Part shown: one piece after another, positions 1 through 12,398 of the stretch
Numbering within the stretch: position 1 is the first letter of the stretch
How the letters are laid out: every line of letters starts with the position of its first letter
Assembly (NCBI GenBank): GCA_905221605.1
Contig: CAJNDS010002581.1
Location: forward strand, 33,501 to 97,500
Reading direction: 5' to 3'
From: Symbiodinium natans
Taxonomy: Eukaryota > Sar > Dinophyceae > Suessiales > Symbiodiniaceae
DNA length: 64,000 nt
Position numbers and translations under genes: made by a program
Notes under the pieces: model-generated
The model's database searches: none
What the model saw: the letters and a program-made list of their open reading frames with translations, nothing else
Told to the model about the DNA's origin: nothing

Positions 1-135
1 GGAGTTTAGGGGCCTTATAAAGTGCTTAGAAACGTTAAGGGAGTCTAGGAGCCTCAAACGCTTAGAGATTTGAAGGGAGTTTAGGGGCCTGAAAATGCTT
101 AGAAACTTAACGCTTAGAGATTTTAAGGGAGTTTA
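1..135. repeat. degenerate short tandem repeat
   Basis: Three imperfect units of about 45 bp built around GGGAGTTTAGGGGCCT and a CTTAGAGA/CTTAGAAA motif. The array resembles decayed TTTAGGG telomeric sequence with the G-rich strand on plus. The array probably continues beyond the left edge of the window. Confidence 0.6.
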
Positions 136-139
136 GCCG

Positions 140-1165
140 GGCTTCTGCGTGCGCTGCCCGCCCATGGGCGCAGCCCCTTAAAATAATGAACCACAAGTGA
201 GAATGATTAACTTTGTTAATTTACTACATTTCTCAAAACATAATACGTAAGAGGAAGCCTGTGCTTGATTTAAGCGCCAACTGATGAACTAAACATGCTC
301 ATTGCCTTCGTTCACAAATACAATACTTAATTCAAGGAAGTTTTTTGTGTTTCTTGAAAAACATAAGTGAAGCCATTTCAACAGTTTGATTAGTTTTCTG
401 AAGGGTTAAGGAAATGACTTAAGTTCGGAGACTAATAATTAACTAAATCAAATCAATGAAATACATTAAAAATGTACTTAATTTAATTACGGCTTTTTGT
501 TTGCTGAAATTAACGCTAAAAATTTCATTGTGGAATTAGTTTACTGAAGGGTGAAGTAAACGTATGAAACAAATTAGAAGACAATAAGCTAAATGAATTC
601 GATGCGTTAAATTCAGCAAATCACGATCCTTTAAAAATTAAACTGAATTACTTTGATGAGGCTAATTATTTGACAAGAACACGTAAAATGGGCCTTCCTA
701 GGAATTAAAATCATGATTCAGTTTCTTATTCTAAGAGTTCAATAAATTGCGTTGAACTAGCTAACTTTCGACCTTTATTTTATTCTGCCTCTTGCTCAGC
801 CTCAACCAGACTACATGTACAATCATGGTAAGGCAAATTCGACTAATTCAAGTATATCAGGAAACCTGTCGCATCAGTTAAAAAACATGTCCGAATGACC
901 GAATGTTTTTATGGATTGTGGTTTTTGTAGACACTGACTTACGTAAAGTATTTTCTGGAAGGTTAAGTAACGAATCAAAACCGTAGACCCTGAATTAAAG
1001 GAAACGAATGAACCAAATGAATTGCAAAAAGTGTTTAAGTCCATTAAGGTTTTCTGCTTGTTGAAGTTGACTTGGTTAAAGGAAGTTCAATGGCTCAATT
1101 TGCTGACTGGAGGCTTAAGGAAACGAATTAAGTCTTAAACAACAAAATGAATCAATGTAATTGGT
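140..1165. repeat. AT-rich region with diverged interspersed repeat
   Basis: This stretch is clearly more AT-rich than the rest of the window and has no open frame worth calling. A motif of about 35-45 bp, roughly TTTTCTGAAGGGTTAAGGAA followed by A-rich sequence, recurs near 391-425, 537-575, 947-985 and 1098-1140. A second motif (GCTTTTTGTTTGCTGAA) occurs near 490 and in diverged form near 1046. I read it as an old satellite or dispersed repeat; I cannot name a family. Confidence 0.45.
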
Positions 1166-2149
1166 TTGATTCCTTGTGCCGCCTGGCAATTGCCTTCGCA
1201 GCCCGCCCCTCGGCATGGCCCGATGCAGGGGCCCGTGGTTCAGGGCACCTTAACTAACGTGTCTGCCCTCAACTAACCGTGTCTCCTGGCCAACGGCCAT
1301 GACCGCCGCCTGCAGGGCCTGCGTGAGCACCTCGCCGGCCGTTGTCCCGACCAGACCTGCACAGGGGTGCGGCGAAGGGTTGACGGGAGTTGACGGGGCT
1401 TGCAGCGCTTTTTCCAAATTTCTGTTGCGTAGAGCATGCAGAAGCATTTTTCCTTTCGGGAGGATGAGTGGCTGAAAGGACTCTCATTGGGGAAGTCCTG
1501 GTTCTTGATCTAGATGGGGCGCCAACTGCACGCCTACTTCTTCAAGCTGCTAGCTTTGCCATCTAACATCATCACATGGTTCACCAAGTACAACAGCACT
1601 GCTTCACATCTAGCCATCGAGCCGAACACGTTGTCATGTACACTTATCTTATTTCTACATATTTCTACTATATGCATCTGCCGGCTCCAATACAATATCT
1701 AAGCAGTGTAATAAGGAATGCTTGAAAGCATTGCCACTGGTTTGGCAATAGCCTTCATTCCAGGAATCTGAATCGCATGGAAGCCCGCCTTCCCTCTTCT
1801 AGACACCCACCGAACCCATGGATAGCTGATTCGAGCTCAGCTGCCTGCCGGCAGCTCCACATTGTCCAGTAACGTAGACGTTGTCGTAGAGCTGGTGAAG
1901 CTCCTCTTTATCAAGACAGCGGGAGACCGCTCAAATTTCAATACTTCGCAGTGCAGGAGTGCCGGCAGTACACTAAGCGCATGCGCCTGCTGCGAGTTTG
2001 GTTCGAAGCTCGTGGCAACCTTGTTGCAAGTTTATCGGGCTCCGCCCACTCCGCCCAAATCGGTGGGGTTGCATGACGGCGCCCACTTTGGTTGCGCAAG
2101 ATCAAGACCTACCGCCGCTTGCCGATGTTCCGCCGAAAAAGAGTGCATC
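1166..2149. other. no recognisable gene
   Basis: GC content returns to the window average. The only open frames are short, overlap on both strands and show no motif I recognise. Confidence 0.4.
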
Positions 2150-2410
2150 TGTCACGCAGGGCTGTATGTAGTTTGCAACAGCTTGCGTTTGTCATGCTTT
2201 ACTGTGGTTGTGAGTGCATTGCCGACGTATGTCTGTATGGAATGTTTCTTAATGGCTCTTAGTATCTTAGTGTACGAACCTGCCAACTCTTTGCGACTCC
2301 TTGTCGTGGTGGAGCTCGCTGTTGCCGTGAGGCTTGAGCTGGTCACCGAACTGGAGGTCGATTGCGTTCTGGAACTGCTGGTGCTGGTCGAAGTCGAACC
2401 TCGTAAAACC
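2150..2410 (-). CDS. possible C-terminal Ser/Thr-rich exon of the mucin-like gene
   Basis: The minus frame here reads Ser/Thr-rich sequence again (for example SSSVTSSSLTATASSTTTRS) after about 250 bp of non-repetitive sequence following the main Ser/Thr-rich ORF upstream, then continues about 50 residues to a stop at 2152. It is most simply a further exon or a frameshifted continuation of the same gene. No splice junction could be fixed. Confidence 0.35.
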
Positions 2411-2666
2411 CACTAACATTCAGCATACCATGCTTGCCGTGAGGACTTGTTCCCGTATGCTTTGGACTTGCAGGTTCTGTTGCAGATGCGCAAATTTTGA
2501 CAGTCCCTGAGCACTGTGAAAGCCCCTCGCCTGAAGAATCAAACGAATCAAACAAAGGAGTTTGAAATGGAATTCGGAGCGCAGACGTCTTTCGACCTTC
2601 CGGTTTTGCAGTGCCTGGGTTGCATAGTGGGACAGGATGGGGAAAAACTTACCCGACTTACCAGGT

Positions 2667-3880
2667 TTACCACGCTGCAAACAAGGAGCTGGAGTAGGTG
2701 GTGGAAGTGGATGAGGTGCTTGAGGTGGTCGAAGAAGACCGAGAGGTGCTCGAGGTGGTACTGGAAGTGGCTGTCCTTGTGGAAGTGGTTGTTGTACGCG
2801 ACGTGGAGCTTGAAGTCGTGGAGGATATTGTGGAGGTCGTTGTCGAGCTTGAAGTGCGTGTGAACGTGGTCGAAGATGTAGTCGTCAAAGAGGAAGTTGT
2901 TCTTGACACCGAGGTGCTGCTAAGCGACGTGGATCTCGAAGTCGAAGTGCTGCTTCGAGAGGAGGAGATGCTGGAGGTGGTTGTCGAGCTCGAAGTGCGC
3001 GTGTGCGAAGTGGAAGTTGAAGAGGTCCGCGTGAAAGAGACAGTTGTGCTGCTAGAAGCCGTACTTGAAAGCGTTGATGTGGTCATAGTGGTATCAGAAA
3101 GAGTGGTAGATGTGGGTGTGCTGCTGGTCATGAACGTGGTGGTCGTTGTCCATGGCATTGGTGTCCAGCTCGCTGTAGTGTTCGAACTGGAAGAGATCGT
3201 TGTGGATGTGGTCATGCTGGTGGATGTAGAATTAGTTGTCGTGCTCAATGTTGTGGTGGTATCCGAGACGCTTGAGTTGGATGTGGTCGTGCTTGTGGAT
3301 GTAGAATTAGCTGTCGTGCTCAATGTTGTGGTGGTGTCCGTGGAGCTTGTGTTGGATGTGGTCGTGCTTGTGGATGTAGAATTAGTTGTCGTGCTCAATG
3401 TTGTGGAGGTGTCGGTGGTGCTTGTGTTGGATGTGGTCGTGCTTGTGGATGTAGAATTAGTTGTCGTGCTCAATGTTGTGGTGGTATCCGTGGTGCTTGT
3501 GTTGGATGTGGTCGTGCTGGTGGATGTGGAACTAGTTGTCCTGCTCAATGTTGTGGTGGTATCTGTGGTGCTTGAGTTCGTAGTCGATGCTGCGATTGAG
3601 AAAGTTGTGGTGGTTGTTGTTAGTAGGAGGCCGGCATCACTGGTCGACCGATCGAAGTATTGCACCACCGGGAATTCGCCGGTGTACTTCTGATAGCAGT
3701 GGCCATCATGTATCCACACCCAGGCCACACCTCAGTCCCAGCATCTTGCCCGGCCTTGCCCCCCGCAAGCCAGAAGAAAGCTCCAAACTCTTCTGAGGAG
3801 CAAGGAGGATCGTCCTGAACCCGCGCCCAGCAGGCATCACAGCAGAGCTGGGGCCCATCCACCATGCCCACGTAACTCAC
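2667..3880 (-). CDS. Ser/Thr-rich mucin-like repeat protein
   Basis: The minus strand encodes about 350 residues dominated by Thr and Ser ending at a stop at 2667. Residues from about 37 onward are low-complexity; five copies of a 25-residue unit (75 bp, units starting near 3220, 3295, 3370, 3445 and 3520 in plus coordinates) contain TTTTLSTTTNSTSTSTTTS. The head of the frame (WIHDGHCYQKYTGEF) and an adjoining frame up to 3880 with paired cysteines (LCCDACWARVQDDPPC) suggest a small disulphide-bonded ectodomain; the two frames are out of register near 3715, so a tiny intron or a 1-nt shift lies there. Such sequence is typical of O-glycosylated secreted or surface stalks. A signal-peptide-like exon lies upstream at 6232. 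Function is inferred from composition only. Confidence 0.5.
3220..3594 (-). repeat. 75-bp tandem repeat inside the mucin-like gene
   Basis: Five nearly identical 75-bp units, each beginning GTGGATGTAGAATTAGTTGT on plus, encode 25-residue Thr/Ser blocks on minus. The unit length is a multiple of three, so copy-number change would keep frame. Confidence 0.85.
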
Positions 3881-6149
3881 GGTCTCGGAGCCTGGAAGCC
3901 GCAGCCGAAGGCTGAAGATCTAAACCGGGAGCGGCTGATGAGCTACCTCTTTTCCATATAGGATGGGTATAGGAGTCTCCATATTAAGCGACAGGCAGCA
4001 TCTACGCATACCGATCGAAGCTTTAACAGTTTAACAAGGCACATAGGTTTGGGATGGCGAACTACTTTCGACTTTCGACTCTCACACTCGCACAAGCAGG
4101 CAAGGCTTCAGTCGGATAGGTAAGGCGATAGGATTGTTGCGAAAGATCTGTGCGCTTGGGACATCTAGTTTATTGAAGCCATTCATGGAATAACTTCTTT
4201 ATGAACCATAGGATTTGCAACGGGATGCCCGTAGAAACCAACAACCATTTTAGAAGGGCATCTTTTGCTATTTATCGGCATTGGTGTAGAGGAATTCCAT
4301 CCCAAGGACACTCGCGAGGGTGTCAGCCACGGAGCTCCATCACTTTGCAGCCGCAGATTCCATTACCACGATATTACGAGGTTGTTTGCAGGCGTGGAAA
4401 TCGGGTATCACAGTTTTGCTTTTTGCAAGTGCGGAATGCGGGCACCACGTTATTTGCAGTATCACGGTACCATGGTATTTGCGAGGTTACGTTGCATATG
4501 GGCAACGTTCTGATTCGTCATCTCGGGCAGTGAGAAACCTACTTCTCTATCTCTCTGGGTTCTCTGGATTCCCTGGGGCGGGGAATAGGTGAGTGCCAGA
4601 CAAAGGGGTACCTAAATCCATCTCCCTGTCCCCACACCCCTCTCTCCCGCCATCGTCGGGGTCATCATGGTATTCCTCTCTGTGGCCTCTGTGGCATTTG
4701 CATCATCCCCCAACGTGGTTCCGTTTGTTGGGTTTCAATTGCAACGAGGACGAACGATTGAGGAGCTGCAGGCACAACATTTCAGGAATTGTGTTCGCAG
4801 TTGCTATGGCTTGGCAGGAAGCAGAGTCGTACACTGCATAATTACATAGCACAGATGATTCAGCAGCCCGTACTTGGCCTGCGGCGCGTGGTAATTCTCG
4901 ATAATGAAATCCCTCCAGCATATGGTGAACGACAGAGACGAAGCAGGACAGCTTGCATGAACAGGTAGTTTGGCAGCGAAGCCCAAAGCCCGACATTTCA
5001 GCCCTAGCACTGCAACTACCACGCCTGCCAGTGTTTCGTGCATGTCACTCTTGTTTCGCTACACAGGCGCCTACGCGCCGCGGATCCTGTTGGTTTTTCA
5101 TGGGTGCCAGGCAGCGCTAATTTCTGTCGCCCACCGTATCTTGCTAGTGTGTTAAGACAAGCAAACTAAGAACCACGGCAACAATGGAGAGCGTAGTGGT
5201 GTCCGAATTCCGGCATATTCCGGCACTGCGCCCGGCCGATAGTTCGACCCACCAGCTTCAAGAACTTCTACACTCTTCTACCATGCCCCACCCTCCTCCC
5301 TGTAGACTTCTGAAACCTACGAAACATGCCAGGGGCCCTCCTCTGCAGAAGTCTTATTCTTCTAAAGCGCGGTGGTAGCCGGCGTAGGAAAACGACACCA
5401 CAAGTGCCTTCTGCAGCAGCGTGCTAGATTAGAGGCCCCATGGCTCGAAACTTATGCTCTCGGCCCCATATTGATGCTGGCCGGTTGCCCGTCCACCCGA
5501 TGTCGCTGTTCGCGGCATACCCACATGTGCCATCCGCACTCCTGCAAGAATTCGAAATTCGAAAAGCTGTCCTACACTGACCCACCTTAGGGCTGCTTTT
5601 GAAACAGAAGAATAGTCAGGTGCCCGAAGATTTCCGATGACATAGTCAAATATAGTCAAATCACACTAACAATTCTGGGGCCTCGCTTTCTCTTCTTTTG
5701 TGTGTACTGGCTATCGCGCTATCGCTATAGTTGGCGACTCATCTCATGTGCTGTAACCATACGTTTTAATTTCTTTGCTGCTCTTAACAACAGATGAAAG
5801 CCCTGACTGCGGGTCAGGGTTTACATTTTACGGATTGAATAGTCTTGAGTACATCGTAGCAACATCTAGAAATTGCTGTTGTCGGAGTTTGCAACTGACA
5901 AAAAGGCTTGTCAGGGCCCGAAACCATGCAGGAGGAATGGGATAGAAATGGGTCAGGTATGGTCAGGCGCCACATTAGGCTGTGCCGAAAAGTCGCAGCG
6001 GTATCGATTTGGGAATCACTGTGAAACGAGCAAATGAGGTTTCCTGGAAGTGCATCCCGGAACCCTTCAACCCTTCGATGTTTAGTTTTTTTCTTTTAAG
6101 GGTGGCTCAGTCGGCTTTCTGGAGAAAGGGGAGAAAGGCCTCTGTGAAT
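3881..6149. other. no recognisable gene
   Basis: Several short frames on both strands, none with a recognisable domain, biased composition or supporting splice sites. Confidence 0.35.
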
Positions 6150-6151
6150 AG

Positions 6152-6232
6152 TCAGATGGCTCCCAGCCTGTTTGCTGGAAGTTGCGCAGCCACTGTCAGC
6201 AGGAGCGCCAGAAATGCGAGTGACACCACCAT
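6152..6232 (-). CDS. candidate signal-peptide exon
   Basis: An ATG at 6232 opens MVVSLAFLALLLTVAAQLPA, a short hydrophobic core followed by a plausible signal-peptidase site (VAA-QL), and the frame stops at 6152. It looks like a first exon of a secreted protein. The nearest downstream minus-strand gene is the mucin-like gene ending near 2150, so it could be its leader, but no connecting exons were identified. It could also be chance. Confidence 0.3.
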   Translation of the reverse strand: MVVSLAFLALLLTVAAQLPANRLGAI

Positions 6233-7964
6233 GCGCGGCGTGTTGCTGCATGTGTGGCTTACAGTTCGAAAAACACGGCTGACAGGCTTAAAGATGAGCA
6301 ACAAGAAGTCCTGCCATGGAAAGACTTCGTGGCTGTTCGAGATAGGGCCTTGCATTAGGGCCTTTGTTCTTCGTGTAGGAAACAATCTCCGTTGATGATG
6401 CGAGTGCCTCAGAGAAACACAATGACTAGAACTTAACCCTGTGATGTGCAAACGAAATGTGTAGCAAGTGTTCACTGCACCTGCTTGAACTTCGCCCTCG
6501 CGCATGGCACGGGCATGGATTCAAGCTTGGCAGGTAGGGCTCTTGTTGCAGGGTTCTGACGCTCGCGCTGCCTTAGGGCTGATTCATTCTTCCCAATAAT
6601 GGCCCCCAAAGCGTATCCCGCTAACAGCTTAGAATTCTGCAGTTCGGGGTGTCGGTTCTGAGGGTTTGGGTTTAGCATGTATAAGATATCATTGAATCAG
6701 GGAACATCAGACACCCCGTAACAATTCCTACTTTCGCCGACTTCGCCATACGACAACTCGTTGACACATCAGAACCAAAACTGTTGGACCAGTCTACCTG
6801 CACTCCTTTCCACGCTGGCAGAGAGTGGCGAAGAAACGGTCACAACTTACAACTCGACCTGCACCATGATACCTGACCATCAGGTCGCTTCTTTGGGACC
6901 GGCTTTCTTGAAGGACCGGAAGTGACCTTGGCAGTTTGTGATGAGTGTGTCCTCCCCATCCTGTTGGCTCAGCGGTATCTGCGAGATTCGGTGACGTCCC
7001 GCACGTAGTATGTCACGGTCCTGGTGCTGTGTCAGGCAGTGAGGCAGTCAAAACCATTCCAAAAAAGAGCCGAGCGCACTCCGAAAGCCCCGCAAGCGCC
7101 TGCCAAAAGCATCAGATGACCCCCAAACTCCAACCACTCCAAGCACCGCAATTCCCAAGAATTGTTCACGGTATACCGGACCGAGGCATGAGAGCGCCAT
7201 TTGCAACCCCTCAGACCGAAGAGCCAACCCATCCAAGAGCCTAAAATGCAGGGAAGGGAGTTTGAGGTGCTTCTATGTGCTTCTTTTCCTGAGCCACGTT
7301 CTCGCGACACGCAAGTCAAAAATTGCGCGGAGGGGAGCCAACGGGCGGGAGAGCACGATTTTGACCACGAAGATTTGGCACCTGCCGCGAGGCCAAAACC
7401 ATGCTACTTGTGATGTTTTGGATGATTGGATGCCATCTGACGTTTACGGGCGGCCGTCCGAGCCCACAGGAACGACTGAGAAGGTGATCAAGTTCCTGTG
7501 CGAATTCCCTGGCCAGGAACCCCATGGCAAGCACTGCTTGGGGACTGTCGCGGAGGATCTCTCTGCGGCTCATGCTATCTCATGCTCTTCGCCATCTCTG
7601 ACGAGCGCCCGTTACACCTCTCCAAAGGCCTGCGATCTGCGACTGGACCTGAAGCCGATTCGCCTTCTGATGGCTGTGCTTTTATGTGCTTTTTCGCGAT
7701 AGAGGCTGCAAGTCCACTGCTTCTCAGACCTTGGAGATCCTTGAAGCGGTCATGGCATGGGAACGGATAACCCGGACAACTCGCCGAAACCGCCCTACAG
7801 AGCCCACAAAATGGGCAAAACTTTGGCAGCACACGCACGCACGCACGCACGCGCACATGCATCATGCTGTGCAATCACACCTTTGTGGCACTTGTCTTGA
7901 CGGCCGTACAATCCGAGTGAAACAGCTTGCCAGCTTCGCTCAGTGGAGCTGACATGTGCTTAAG
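6233..7964. other. no recognisable gene
   Basis: No domain seen. A minus frame at 6472-6678 is coding-like in composition but unidentifiable. A short (CGCA)n run lies at about 7830-7853. Confidence 0.35.
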
Positions 7965-10900
7965 CTACAAGAGGTGATTCACAATTAACTCGTTCATCAG
8001 CTCCTCGAACTCGGGAGGCACATCATTACCAGATCGGATGGACTCATCTAGCATGCTAACTGCTTTGTTATGTGCTAGCCGCTTCTCATCATCTTGCCCC
8101 TCGTAGATCAGCCGGCGATCTGACTCGCTTTCGCTTTCGGCCGCTCTAGACCGCAGTGCGGACTGCAAAACGTCGCCAGGAACTTCAGCCGCATGGCACT
8201 CTTCGAGTGCTGCGCGCAGCAAATCGATGGGACAGTCCTTTCAGGGCAATTTGCGGCACAGAACGCAACGAAATTCAACAACATGCAGCTGCTTAGCTGA
8301 GCCTAGCTGAGCCTAGCTGGCTTGGATCTTCAACGGGGCCTTTATCGCAGCCTCTATGCCGGACATGTTTTTGCAGTCGATGGAGAAGCGGAGTGTGGCT
8401 AACCTCGGAGCCCCGGAATGACGCCAGTGTGGGTTTGCAGGCATCAGGAGCTTCAACATGTGCAATCGCTAAGTTCAACAAGTCCAAATGCAGCTGATGA
8501 AGCATGCGCTCGATGCTTTCTTTCGCAAGAAGTGCCTCATGTAAATCATGGTCTGGGAGGCCAGCCGATTGACACTCGGCTATGGCAGCCTTTAGAACTC
8601 GGATGTCCAGAAGCTGGACGGCTACCCCAAGCCGGGCCAACATCTGCTCAATTCGGCGCTTCAGCGCTATTGCAGAGTCCAAGTCTGGGCTAGGTGGCAG
8701 GCCAGCCTCATGGTGTTTCTGAAGAGCTTTGTTGAGAGCCTGTATGTCTCGACTCTCCATTGCGAGGGACAGCGATGCCAGAATTTCTTCGATACTTTCT
8801 GCTATGCTCAAGGCCTCCTCCATCTCTTCGTCTGCAACACCGAAAGCCCGACATGCGCTAATGGCATTCCGAAGACTTTCTATCTTTCTGTTCGACACAC
8901 CCTGCTGTAGTCGCGCAAACAGGGTCTCCAGTTCTTCAAGCATTTGCCGAGCATCTGCTGTATACAAGTCCGGTATCCCCATGGCAGCACAGCTTTGAAT
9001 AGCTGACCGAATGTCACGAGCATTCCGCTGCTTCATGGCCAAGTGTACCTTAGCAAGTATGTCATCCAGCTCCTGCTTCAGCGAAACAGCCTCATCCACA
9101 TTTCTGTCAAACAACTTGGCAGCTTGGCAAAGCTCAATGGCAACCTCTAAAGCCATAACATCCCTTGCATCCATGGCAGCCTTTACCTGTGACAGCAGCT
9201 TTTCCATGGTGGCCTTCATCTGTCTAGCTTCTGTTACCTCATCTGCTTTCAAGCCAAAGTCTTCACAATGTCGCAGGGCAACGCCAATTCCGGCCAAATC
9301 TCGCTGGTCTATACCTCAGAATATTGCCGACAAAACAAAAACAGGATAAAGATATATAAAGATGTCCCGCAACAAAAGTCCCAGAACACATTTCTGATCC
9401 GGCTGCTATTTCGTAAAGACTGCACCATCACGTCCATTTTGCTCTTGCACTTCTGGACATGCTCTAGGTCGTTGGAGGGCAAACCAAAATCAATGCACTT
9501 CTGGATGGTCCGGTCGACAAAGCGGACGTCTTTGGAATCGATGGCTGCTTTGAGATCGCCGCGCAAAGCGAAGATCGTGTGCTTCACTTCCAAGGCCTTC
9601 CCAGATGGTGTGATAGTTGTGATATGTTGTGATAGCAGTTTGCTGAGTTTTTACTGGTTTTGAAACATGCAGAGCGCTTTGGAACTCACTTGGCCTCATC
9701 AAGATATTGTTGAGGAACCCGCTGCGCACTGCAGTCCTGAATGCATCCATGGCTTCAAGAGTCAAACACAATCAACAAAGAGCTTTGGCAAGAAGACTTT
9801 CGTTGCCAACAACCTGTCCTTTATGGCCTTCTCAAGCGCCTCGATACTTTTCTTTCGGCAAGCATGTGCTAAAGTCTCAATGAGCATTTGCAACTGCTTC
9901 TGCTGTGCGATCGCATTCTCTAGGTACCTTGGTGGCACCTCTGCCTGCTGACATTCCAGGATGCTCGTGTTGACTCGGGAAAGGTCTTGCGCGCAGACTG
10001 CGTCCTGAAGCTTGGCCAATAATTCCTCCAACTCTTGCTTCAGAGTTGCTCCCTGCTGAAGGTATTGTGAGCGGACTCGGGCCGCACTGCACTGTTTGAT
10101 TGCCTCTGTTAGCAATTCCAGGTCACGCTTTTCCATGGCCACGCTCAGCTCCTGCATCAGCAGTTTTTCTGGAGCATGCGTGCAAATGCAGTACAGTCAG
10201 CAGCGCAACCTTGTCAACTGGACGGAGCAGACAGACAGTTTCTTCAGTCCTTCAAGAGCCCTTGGACGTAGTCCCTTGTTGCCAACGCTTCTGCCAGCCG
10301 TGAGTTCTCAATCTTCAGTGCCTGTGCAGGGACATGGAACAACGTCGTGTGTGTTTGAATTACTGTAGGGTGTCCAGTTTCACGCAAAGAGCCTGACCGG
10401 CGCGGATTGCATCATTCAGTTTGTCCAGATCTTTCTCGGCAACTGCCGTCTGCAGGGACAGCAATAAGTTTTCCCATTCTTCTCGTTTTGCCCGCGCGTC
10501 ATGCAAGTCCCGATCAGGCAGGCCGAAGTCTTCACACTCATGAATGATGGCATCCAACTGTTGAATATCTGTGTCCTTGGTCGCCTTCAGCAACCTGGCC
10601 AATAAGTCTTCAATGACCTGTTTAGTGGTGATGGCTGGCTGCAAAGCCTCTGGCGGCCAACCTTCCCTCTGACACTCCTCGATTGATGCCCGCAGGTCAA
10701 GAATATCCAAGGCTGCAAGGCTGCGATTCATCCTTTCGGTCAGCTGGTGAATTCGGCCGCGCGCTTTGAGTGCCTCACTCAGGCTGGATTTCGGTAGCAG
10801 AGGGTTCATTTCTTGAATCGCTGTGTCGATTTGGGCCAGATCACACAAAAGAGCCACCGCTCTGAGGTATTCCAGAATGCAAGCTTCAAGCTCATCATCT

Positions 10901-11820
10901 GGCAGACCAGCTAGCCAAGCCATCTCGACAGCCGGCAATACGCTGTTTCTGGGCATCTTCACCGCTGCCGCCAGCTTGTGCCTTGCGTCTGCTCGACCTT
11001 CATCAACAGGGGCTGACCAATCATGACCAATCCCAACCACTGCATGACTGAATCAAGAACACGGAGTTTGCCCAACCCCCAACCCCGGACTGAGCACGCG
11101 GCCTTCTGGAGTTGCAGCCACTCGCCTTCGGAGCTGCAAAGTGTGGAGCTCTATCAGCTTGCATGGTGGATTGCCGAATTCGTCCATTGCAATAGTCCTG
11201 ACCAGTGGGGATGCTCTCAGCTGGACCTGAAACCCAAACAAAACGCTGATTGCCAGGAGGCTTGTCGAAACCACGGGTAAAGAGCAAACTTCCGCAGGAA
11301 TGTCTTCCAGAAATATTATGCATAGCATGCAGCACAAAGATACTGCAGCTGCCATGGCTGGTCCGAGTTGCAAAGATTTTACTAAGCAGAACCTCAACCT
11401 GCGCGGAAAATCCTGTAGCGTCTGCTGTAGAATGATGTCAAAGTCAGCTTCTGGAAAAACTGTCGAGCTTGCAGAGCTTCGTTGCTTTTGGCATTTGTGC
11501 AGCTGCCTCAAGATATCTTCCCTGGAGTGTTCGTCCGAGACGTTCAGCAAATCAAGAATGAGGCTTACGGTCTCACAAGCATCCAACGTAAGAACAAACA
11601 GGGCCAGGTAGGACAGAGCCAGAAAGCCACCAACTACATAAGCAGCTTTGTGCAAGGATGCTCCCAGAGCAATGCCTGTTCCAAGCATGACAAATCCCGT
11701 GGCACCGCAAGTCACAAGAAGTACTCGCAACCAGAACACCACCAATCCACGCAGGCTGGCAACTCCCTTCTGCAAGTGCGTGAGCAACTCATTGTCTAGA
11801 TGGCGGAAAGGTGGCCTCAT
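7965..11820 (-). CDS. multi-exon membrane protein with long alpha-helical repeat region
   Basis: The ATG at 11820 opens a first exon (to 11103) with about four hydrophobic helices (residues ~25-53, 59-79, 152-172, 182-199) separated by a polar loop. Joining CCAGAAG to GTCGAGCAG across 10998-11102 leads directly into a run of roughly 50-residue helical repeats, each like AIAECQSAGLPDHDLHEA followed by a leucine-rich helix ending LKxxIExxLxxL. Further exons: 10393-10997, about 10250-10321, about 9819-10170, 9690-9736, about 9400-9600, about 8330-9316, and a last exon about 7965-8232 ending in ELIVNHLL. At least ten repeats are visible. The repeats look like a solenoid protein-binding scaffold anchored to a membrane by the N-terminus; no catalytic motif is visible and I do not recognise the family. 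Introns use GC or GA donors. Two junctions (near 10170 and near 9600) are ambiguous by one G. Confidence 0.7.
9737..9818 (-). other. GA-AG intron (82 bp)
   Basis: Donor ATAAAG^GACAGG, acceptor ATTCAG^GACTGC on minus. Removal gives EKAIKDCSAQRVPQQYLDEA, an exact fit to the helical repeat (AI..C..A.VP..L..A), whereas reading through destroys it. AGGAC is duplicated at the two ends. Confidence 0.65.
10322..10392 (-). other. GC-AG intron (71 bp)
   Basis: Donor GTCAG^GCTCTT, acceptor GCACAG^GCACTG on minus. Removal gives IRAGQALKIENSRLAEA, which restores the repeat pattern. The pentamer CAGGC is present at both ends. Confidence 0.65.
10998..11102 (-). other. GC-AG intron (105 bp)
   Basis: Donor GAAG^GCCGCG, acceptor GATGAAG^GTCGAG on minus. 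Removing it joins the transmembrane exon to the helical-repeat exon in frame (PEG-RADAR). Both ends carry AAGG. Confidence 0.65.
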
Positions 11821-12398
11821 ATGCTGCCTCGTGTCGTCTCATCTGTCCATCGTGCTGTTCCTCCTGCGGCGGGTGGTCTTCACGAGAGCTCCGCCACGAA
11901 TGCCCTGCTAACATGTATAGCTACATGTAGCTACACCTCGGGCCAAACAGCAGCGACAAGACTGCGTTCGGTGAACACTTTGGGTGTATGCACACTTGGC
12001 CGAACGTCGGACAAACCAGGACAGTAGATTGGCAACCCGCAGTGGGCGTACTGGACTCGGCCGTGGCCCATGCCTGTAAGTTCAATGCATGCCAACACCT
12101 GTCCTCAGTGAACCCAAACGAGTGGATGACCTGCGTCACTCTTCCCAGGAGGCAGAATCATTCGTCATACAATACCGCGACACATATGACTCTATTGCTT
12201 GGCTGCTGGTGCCAAACTCACTGTACATGATTGTGAGGTTTCAACATTCTAGACAAGCTTCCACAGGTATTTTCCAACCACCTGCAGAATTGTATGGCCA
12301 TATGAAGGGACGAAGGTGCAAACTTGGGGTTGAATGGCCCGGACGTAGCGATCGGGTCAGGGCATGGTTGCCATGGTGGAATGTGCGAGGTATCGGAA
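11821..12398. other. intergenic, nothing recognised
   Basis: Spacer between two minus-strand genes. No motif or repeat of note. Confidence 0.4.

Noticed and set aside
2698-3693. 331-residue Val/Glu/Leu-rich plus-strand ORF
   Set aside because: It is the exact antisense of the Thr/Ser repeat; stop codons are absent only because of the repeat composition.
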